Assembly: GCA_019638255.1 (NCBI GenBank)
Contig: JAHBUD010000003.1
Span: 62,001-126,000, forward strand
DNA from: Cyclobacteriaceae bacterium
GTDB taxonomy: Bacteria > Bacteroidota > Bacteroidia > Cytophagales > Cyclobacteriaceae
DNA: 64,000 nt
Direction: 5' to 3'
Shown: in pieces, positions 58,351 through 64,000 of the stretch
How positions within the stretch are numbered: position 1 is the first letter of the stretch
Layout: each line of letters begins with the position of its first letter
Made by a program: the position numbers and the translations under genes
The notes under the pieces: model-generated
The model's input: only the letters and a program-made list of their open reading frames with translations
Told to the model about the DNA's origin: nothing
Databases searched by the model: none

Positions 58351-61300
58351 TTGGCAAAGAAAAATAGCATTGGCAGAATAGATTTCTCATCTGCTGAAAA
58401 AGTTATCGACTACCCTGATTTTTTGGACGTACAACTACAGTCGTTCAAAGATTTTTTACAAATAGACACCCCCGCTGAAAAAAGACAGAACGAAGGTCTC
58501 TATAAAGTATTTGCGGAGAACTTTCCGATCTCTGATTCACGCGAGAATTTCGTGCTTGAATTTGTGGATTATACCATTGATCCACCCAAATACGATGTCG
58601 ATGAATGCATCGACCGTGGGTTAACCTTTTCCGTTCCGTTAAAGGCAAAACTGCGCCTGACGTGTAACGATGAGGACAACGAAGATTTTGAGACCATTGA
58701 GCAGGAAGTTTTCCTGGGCAATATCCCTTACATGACAGAAAAGGGATCATTTGTTATCAATGGTGCTGAACGGGTAATCGTATCGCAATTGCACCGCTCA
58801 CCCGGTGTGTTCTTCGCCATGAGCAAGCACACCAATGGTACCAAGCTGTATTCTGCTCGTATTATTCCATTCAAGGGATCTTGGATAGAGTTTGCAACGG
58901 ATGTTAACTCGGTGATGTACGCTTACATCGATCGTAAAAAGAAATTCCCTGTAACCACACTGCTTCGTGCAATTGGTTTTGGTACCGATAAAGATATCCT
59001 GGACTTGTTCGGCCTTTCTGAAGAAGTAGAGGCAAACAAAAACACACTTAAGAAAGTAGCCGGCCGCAAGTTGGCTGCCCGTGTGTTACGTACCTGGACA
59101 GAAGACTTCGTGGATGAAGATACTGGTGAAGTAGTATCAATCGATCGGAATGAAGTGTTGTTGGAACGCGATCATGTATTGTCGCAAGAAGATGTGGATA
59201 CCATTCTTGAGTCAGGAGTGAAATCTATTATTCTGCATCGTGAAGATGTAAACGTTGCCGACTACCACATCATCTTCAATACACTTGCTAAAGATAATTC
59301 TAACTCCGAGAAGGAAGCGGTAGAGCAAATTTATCGTCAGCTTAGAAATACTGAAGCCCCTGATGAACAAACAGCCCGGGATATTATCCAGAGCTTGTTC
59401 TTTAGTGAGAAGCGTTATGACCTTGGCGAAGTAGGTCGTTACAGAATAAATAAAAAGTTAGGCCTTGATCTGAGTTACGATCAGCGTGTCCTCACGAAAG
59501 AAGATATTATTCTTATTGTGAAGTACCTGATTGGCTTGATTAACTCCAAGGCTTTGATTGACGATATTGATCACTTGAGTAACCGTAGAGTGCGGACCGT
59601 AGGTGAGCAATTATATACTCAATTTGGAGTTGGTCTTGCCCGTATGGCAAGAACAATCAAAGAGAGAATGAACGTTCGTGATAATGAAGATTTCAAACCC
59701 GTTGATCTGATCAACGCGCGTACATTGTCTTCGGTAATCAACTCATTCTTTGGTACAAATCAACTTTCGCAGTTCATGGATCAAACCAATCCATTGGCTG
59801 AGATTACCCACAAGCGAAGAATGTCGGCACTCGGTCCAGGTGGTCTTTCACGTGAACGTGCCGGTTTCGAAGTTCGTGACGTGCACTATACACACTACGG
59901 TCGTTTGTGTACCATTGAAACCCCTGAAGGCCCGAACATCGGTCTTATCTCATCGCTTTGCGTTCATGCGAAAGTGAATAAAATGGGCTTCATTGAAACC
60001 CCATACCGTAAGATTGAGAATGGAAAAGTTAAGGGTAAGGAAATTATATTCCTTACTGCAGAAGAAGAAGATACGCACAACATTGCTCAGGCAAGCATTA
60101 AGATCAAGCCGAACGGTGAGTTCATCGAAGAAAAAGTGAAAGCTCGCTTCGAAGGTGATTTCCCGGTAGTTGAGCCCAAAGATCTCAAGTACATGGATAT
60201 TGCCCCTAATCAGATTGTATCGGTAGCGGCTTCTATGATTCCTTTCCTGGAGCATGATGATGCTAACCGTGCATTGATGGGTTCAAACATGCAACGTCAG
60301 GCAGTGCCGCTGGTACGACCTGAATCGCCAATTGTTGGAACAGGTTTGGAAGGTAGGATTGCATTAGATTCACGCGCACTTATTACTGCGGAAGGCGAGG
60401 GTGTTGTTGAGTACGTTGATGCGAAGAAGATCGTAATCAAATATGATGTTACCGAGGAGCAGCGTTCAGTTAATTTCGATAACGAAGTAAGAACGTATAG
60501 TCTTGTTAAATTCAGGCGCACCAACCAGGATACTTGTATTAACCATTCACCATTGGTGAAAAAGGGCGAACGGGTAACCAAAGGTCAACCGCTTGTAGAA
60601 GGTTATGCAACCAATAAAGGCGAATTGGCTTTAGGTAGAAACCTGCTAGTAGCCTACATGCCATGGCAGGGATACAACTTCGAGGATGCCATTGTGATTT
60701 CCGAAAAGGTTGTTCGTGATGATGTTTATACATCCATTCACATTGAAGAGTTTGAGTTGGAAGTTCGTGACACCAAACGCGGTGAAGAAGAACTCACCTC
60801 TGAAATTCCTAACGTAAGCGAAGAAGCTGTTAAGCATCTTGATGAAAACGGTATTATCCGTGTAGGTGCCGAAGTGAAAGAAGGCGATATTCTGATCGGT
60901 AAGATTACACCTAAAGGAGAAACTGATCCAACACCAGAAGAAAAACTGTTGCGTGCCATATTCGGTGACAAGGCCGGTGATGTGAAAGATGCTTCGTTGA
61001 AGGCGCCTCCGTCATTGAAGGGCGTAGTAATTGACACTAAGCTTTTCTCAAGGCCTAAGCGCGACAAAGATATTCGCAGCAAATCCAAGAAAGAGCTGGA
61101 TGCATTGAAGTCGAAGTACAGCAAAACGTTGTCCGACCTACGTGCAGAGATGGTTAAAAAACTCACCGCCTTGTTGAATGGAAAAACAAGCAACGGTGTG
61201 AAGCATAAATTTGGTGATGAACTGATCAGCAAAGGTGTTAAGTTTTCTTCCAAAGTAATTGAGAATAACTTATTCCCAGATAAGAATATCTACCGCGATG

Positions 61301-62220
61301 AAAGCAATTATGCGGTTCCAGAAGAAGTGAACCTGATTGCAGATGTATCGCTGGATAACTGGACGGGCGATGATCATACCAATGATCTCGTGGGTCAATT
61401 GGTAAGAAATTACCTGGTGAAGCGCAACGGCATTGCCGGTGAGTTTAAGCGCGAACGCTTTACCCTTGAAGTAGGGGATGAATTACCTACGGGTATTGTT
61501 CAACTTGCCAAGGTTTACATTGCTAAGAAACGTAAACTGAAAGTTGGTGATAAGATGGCTGGTCGTCACGGAAACAAGGGTGTTGTAGCCCGTATCGTTC
61601 GTGATGAAGATATGCCTTTCCTCGAGGACGGAACACCAGTTGATATTTGTTTAAACCCGCTTGGTGTGCCTTCACGTATGAACCTGGGTCAGCTCTATGA
61701 GGCTGTGTTGGCATGGGCCGGATTGAAGTTGGGTCGCAAGTATGCTACACCAATTTTCGATGGTGCCTCGTTGGATGAAGTTCAGAATGAGTTGAATGAA
61801 GCAGGTTTGCCAGAGTTTGGAAGAACTTATTTATACGATGGATTGTCAGGTCAGAAATTTGACCAGCCTGTAACGGTAGGTGTAGCATATATGTTGAAGT
61901 TAGGGCACCTTGTTGACGATAAGATGCACGCTCGTTCTATCGGTCCTTACTCACTTATTACACAACAACCATTGGGTGGTAAGGCGCAGTTTGGTGGTCA
62001 GCGTTTTGGAGAGATGGAGGTTTGGGCTATCGAAGCATTCGGTGCCTCACACATTCTTCAAGAAATTCTTACCATCAAATCCGATGATGTTATTGGTCGT
62101 GCGAAAGCATACGAATCGATTGTTAAGGGAGAAAATATGCGTAAGCCTAATATCCCTGAATCGTTCAATGTATTGGTGCATGAACTGAGAGGTCTGGCAC
62201 TTGAAATTACAATGGACTAA
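58351..62220 (+). CDS. rpoB: DNA-directed RNA polymerase beta subunit
   Basis: 1289 residues, normal for the phylum. Motifs: QTNPLAEITHKRRMSALGPG (rifampicin region), ETPEGPNIGLISSL, KMAGRHGNKG and FGEMEVWAIEAFGA. The start must be TTG at 58351 (M-A-K-K-N-S-I-G): an in-frame stop lies 13 bases upstream with no ATG or GTG between. With rpoC it forms the catalytic core. Confidence 0.98.
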   Translation: MAKKNSIGRIDFSSAEKVIDYPDFLDVQLQSFKDFLQIDTPAEKRQNEGLYKVFAENFPISDSRENFVLEFVDYTIDPPKYDVDECIDRGLTFSVPLKAKLRLTCNDEDNEDFETIEQEVFLGNIPYMTEKGSFVINGAERVIVSQLHRSPGVFFAMSKHTNGTKLYSARIIPFKGSWIEFATDVNSVMYAYIDRKKKFPVTTLLRAIGFGTDKDILDLFGLSEEVEANKNTLKKVAGRKLAARVLRTWTEDFVDEDTGEVVSIDRNEVLLERDHVLSQEDVDTILESGVKSIILHREDVNVADYHIIFNTLAKDNSNSEKEAVEQIYRQLRNTEAPDEQTARDIIQSLFFSEKRYDLGEVGRYRINKKLGLDLSYDQRVLTKEDIILIVKYLIGLINSKALIDDIDHLSNRRVRTVGEQLYTQFGVGLARMARTIKERMNVRDNEDFKPVDLINARTLSSVINSFFGTNQLSQFMDQTNPLAEITHKRRMSALGPGGLSRERAGFEVRDVHYTHYGRLCTIETPEGPNIGLISSLCVHAKVNKMGFIETPYRKIENGKVKGKEIIFLTAEEEDTHNIAQASIKIKPNGEFIEEKVKARFEGDFPVVEPKDLKYMDIAPNQIVSVAASMIPFLEHDDANRALMGSNMQRQAVPLVRPESPIVGTGLEGRIALDSRALITAEGEGVVEYVDAKKIVIKYDVTEEQRSVNFDNEVRTYSLVKFRRTNQDTCINHSPLVKKGERVTKGQPLVEGYATNKGELALGRNLLVAYMPWQGYNFEDAIVISEKVVRDDVYTSIHIEEFELEVRDTKRGEEELTSEIPNVSEEAVKHLDENGIIRVGAEVKEGDILIGKITPKGETDPTPEEKLLRAIFGDKAGDVKDASLKAPPSLKGVVIDTKLFSRPKRDKDIRSKSKKELDALKSKYSKTLSDLRAEMVKKLTALLNGKTSNGVKHKFGDELISKGVKFSSKVIENNLFPDKNIYRDESNYAVPEEVNLIADVSLDNWTGDDHTNDLVGQLVRNYLVKRNGIAGEFKRERFTLEVGDELPTGIVQLAKVYIAKKRKLKVGDKMAGRHGNKGVVARIVRDEDMPFLEDGTPVDICLNPLGVPSRMNLGQLYEAVLAWAGLKLGRKYATPIFDGASLDEVQNELNEAGLPEFGRTYLYDGLSGQKFDQPVTVGVAYMLKLGHLVDDKMHARSIGPYSLITQQPLGGKAQFGGQRFGEMEVWAIEAFGASHILQEILTIKSDDVIGRAKAYESIVKGENMRKPNIPESFNVLVHELRGLALEITMD

Positions 62221-62279
62221 AAAGTCAATAGTCCATGGAATTCAGATCATGGACTATCGACTATCGACCATTGACTTTA
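62221..62279. repeat. Foldback of seven-base units between rpoB and rpoC
   Basis: Four heptads GACTATC, GACTATC, GACCATT, GACTTTA run from 62252 to 62279. The left side is their reverse complement, so ATAGTCCATG (62228-62237) pairs with CATGGACTAT (62248-62257), and AAAGTCAAT (62221-62229) can pair with ATTGACTTT (62270-62278). It begins right after the rpoB stop. Confidence 0.7.
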
Positions 62280-62311
62280 AATAATTATTAAACTGAAAAA
62301 AAGCACACAGC

Positions 62312-64000
62312 ATGTCTTTCAGAAAAAATAAAAAATTCAACAGCGACTTTTCAAAGATTACCATCAGCCTGGCTTCTCCAGAATCTATTCTGGAAAGTTC
62401 ACACGGTGAGGTAACCCAGCCCGAAACCATCAACTACAGAACCTACAAGCCTGAAATGGGTGGTTTGTTTTGCGAGCGGATTTTTGGCCCGGTAAAAGAT
62501 TGGGAATGTCACTGTGGAAAATATAAGCGCATTCGCTACAAAGGTATAATCTGCGACCGTTGTGGAGTTGAAGTTACCGAGAAGAAGGTAAGGCGTGAGC
62601 GTATGGGGCATATCGAACTGGTAGTGCCTGTTGCACACATTTGGTATTTCCGTTCACTCCCTAACAAGATTGGTTATTTGCTAGGCTTGGCTACTAAAAA
62701 GCTCGATCAGATTATTTATTACGAGCGCTTTGTAGTTATTCAACCGGGTGTAAAAGAAGAAGATGGTATCAATAGAATGGATTTCCTCACCGAGGAAGAA
62801 TACCTGGATATCGTAGATAAACTCCCTCGCGAAAATCAGTTGCTGGATGACAATGATCCTAAGAAATTCATTGCCAAGATGGGTGCTGAGGCATTGGAGA
62901 TGCTTCTTTCCCGTCTTGATCTGGACACACTTTCATATGATCTACGCCACCAGGCAGCAACCGATACTTCTCAGCAGCGTAAAGCAGAAGCATTGAAACG
63001 GTTGAAAGTAGTAGAGGCTTTCCGTGATGCCAATACACGTGTTGAAAACCGTCCGGATTGGATGGTAATTAAGATGGTTCCGGTAATTCCGCCTGAGTTG
63101 CGTCCGCTTGTGCCGTTGGATGGTGGTCGTTTTGCGACTTCGGATTTGAATGACTTGTACAGACGAGTGATTATTCGTAATAATCGTCTGAAGCGTTTGA
63201 TCGATATTAAAGCACCTGAAGTGATTTTGCGTAACGAAAAGCGAATGCTTCAGGAAGCTGTTGACTCCTTGTTCGACAATTCACGTAAGGTGAATGCCGT
63301 ACGTGCCGATGGAAACCGTGCGTTGAAATCGTTGAGCGATATGCTTAAAGGTAAACAAGGCCGCTTCCGTCAAAACCTGTTGGGTAAGCGTGTTGACTAT
63401 TCAGGCCGTTCCGTTATCGTGGTTGGTCCTGAGTTAAAATTGCATGAGTGTGGTCTTCCAAAGGATATGGCGGCTGAGTTATTTAAGCCATTCATTATCC
63501 GAAAGCTAATTGAAAGAGGAATTGTAAAGACAGTTAAGTCTGCGAAGAAAATTGTTGATCGCAAAGATCCTGTGATCTGGGATATTTTGGAAAACGTATT
63601 GAAAGGACATCCAGTCCTTTTGAACCGTGCCCCAACGCTTCACAGGTTAGGTATTCAGGCTTTCCAGCCTAAGCTTATTGAAGGAAAAGCCATTCAGTTG
63701 CACCCGCTCGTGTGTACAGCGTTTAACGCTGACTTCGATGGCGACCAAATGGCTGTTCACGTTCCGCTAGGACAGGAAGCAATTCTGGAAGCATCAATCT
63801 TGATGTTGTCATCGCACAATATCTTAAACCCTGCTAACGGAGCTCCGATCACGGTTCCGTCACAGGACATGGTGTTGGGCTTGTACTACCTTACGAAAGG
63901 AAGAAAGGGCACACCTGAACATCCTGTTAAAGGAGAGGGCAGGAGATTTTTCTCTTCTGAAGAAGTAATCATAGCCTACAACGAAGGTAAACTCGTTAAG
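62312..64000 (+). CDS. rpoC: DNA-directed RNA polymerase beta' subunit, N-terminal part
   Basis: The frame is open from ATG 62312 to the window end (563 codons, partial). Seen: MSFRKNKKFNSDF start, the zinc-binding CxC...CxxC (CHCGKYK...CDRCG), LLGKRVDYSGRSVIV, and the catalytic NADFDGDQMAVHVPL with three magnesium-binding aspartates. It follows rpoB after a repeat-filled 91-bp gap. The rest lies beyond the window. Confidence 0.99.
   Translation, partial: MSFRKNKKFNSDFSKITISLASPESILESSHGEVTQPETINYRTYKPEMGGLFCERIFGPVKDWECHCGKYKRIRYKGIICDRCGVEVTEKKVRRERMGHIELVVPVAHIWYFRSLPNKIGYLLGLATKKLDQIIYYERFVVIQPGVKEEDGINRMDFLTEEEYLDIVDKLPRENQLLDDNDPKKFIAKMGAEALEMLLSRLDLDTLSYDLRHQAATDTSQQRKAEALKRLKVVEAFRDANTRVENRPDWMVIKMVPVIPPELRPLVPLDGGRFATSDLNDLYRRVIIRNNRLKRLIDIKAPEVILRNEKRMLQEAVDSLFDNSRKVNAVRADGNRALKSLSDMLKGKQGRFRQNLLGKRVDYSGRSVIVVGPELKLHECGLPKDMAAELFKPFIIRKLIERGIVKTVKSAKKIVDRKDPVIWDILENVLKGHPVLLNRAPTLHRLGIQAFQPKLIEGKAIQLHPLVCTAFNADFDGDQMAVHVPLGQEAILEASILMLSSHNILNPANGAPITVPSQDMVLGLYYLTKGRKGTPEHPVKGEGRRFFSSEEVIIAYNEGKLVK

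Noticed and set aside
60738..61253. 171-codon minus-strand frame inside rpoB
   Set aside because: It lies fully antisense to conserved rpoB sequence, is Ser-rich with no motif, and is a codon-bias shadow.

Overview
This window looks like chromosomal DNA of a member of the phylum Bacteroidota, most likely the order Cytophagales. The main signs are: a fused SecDF, GldH of the gliding/type IX secretion machinery next to a RicT/PSP1 protein, a protein with a type IX secretion (T9SS) C-terminal sorting domain, a GWxTD-domain protein, a DUF2723 membrane protein, and several promoters matching the Bacteroidota form TTTG-N17-19-TAnnTTTG. I see no rRNA, CRISPR array, phage or insertion sequence, and no gene-free stretch longer than 300 bases.

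Layout. 1-2.2 kb: the end of an aldehyde dehydrogenase, then NAD salvage genes pnuC-nadR. 2.25-5.6 kb: a sugar transporter divergent from a nucleotidyltransferase and an anomeric-kinase-like gene, a probable (amino)sugar salvage module. 5.7-6.8 kb: an ECF sigma factor paired with a four-helix membrane protein. 6.85-14.6 kb: ndk, then nrnA, two FKBP-type lipoprotein isomerases, rdgB, udk, a small membrane protein and secDF. 14.7-19.9 kb, minus strand: recQ, then purD-ricT-gldH. 20-28.6 kb: kdsD, manC, rlmB, a GWxTD protein, a methyltransferase, a large DUF2723 protein and a small membrane protein.

28.6-41.7 kb is a surface-polysaccharide cluster: a TPR protein, three SAM methyltransferases, a polymerase-like membrane protein, three GT4 and one GT2 glycosyltransferases, an NAD-dependent epimerase, a Wzx-type flippase and a pyruvyl transferase, many joined by ATGA stop/start overlaps. 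It appears by eye more AT-rich than its flanks and carries several 8-9 nt T tracts. It ends with a 1184-residue secreted protein (six-fold repeat region, seven PKD-like domains, T9SS sorting domain). 45.3-53.1 kb is housekeeping: an Lrp/AsnC regulator, a PyrR-like phosphoribosyltransferase, panB, a CAP-domain gene broken by one homopolymer frameshift, icd, ribH, a TPR protein, pdhA, and recF-dciA.

53.1-64 kb is the translation/transcription block: tRNA-Tyr, -Gly and -Thr, tuf, tRNA-Trp, secE, nusG, rplK, rplA, rplJ, rplL, rpoB and the start of rpoC. The intergenic regions here are unusually structured. A run of perfect hairpins fills the tRNA-Thr/tuf gap, a strong hairpin with competing pairings lies between rplL and rpoB, and a foldback made of seven-base repeats lies between rpoB and rpoC. 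Related seven-base repeats occur before pnuC and after manC. Several genes (rpoB, rdgB, kdsD, the flippase, the epimerase) appear to start at TTG. I found no clearly new multi-gene system; the best leads are the structured leaders, the seven-base repeats, the sugar-salvage module and the architecture of the secreted PKD protein.
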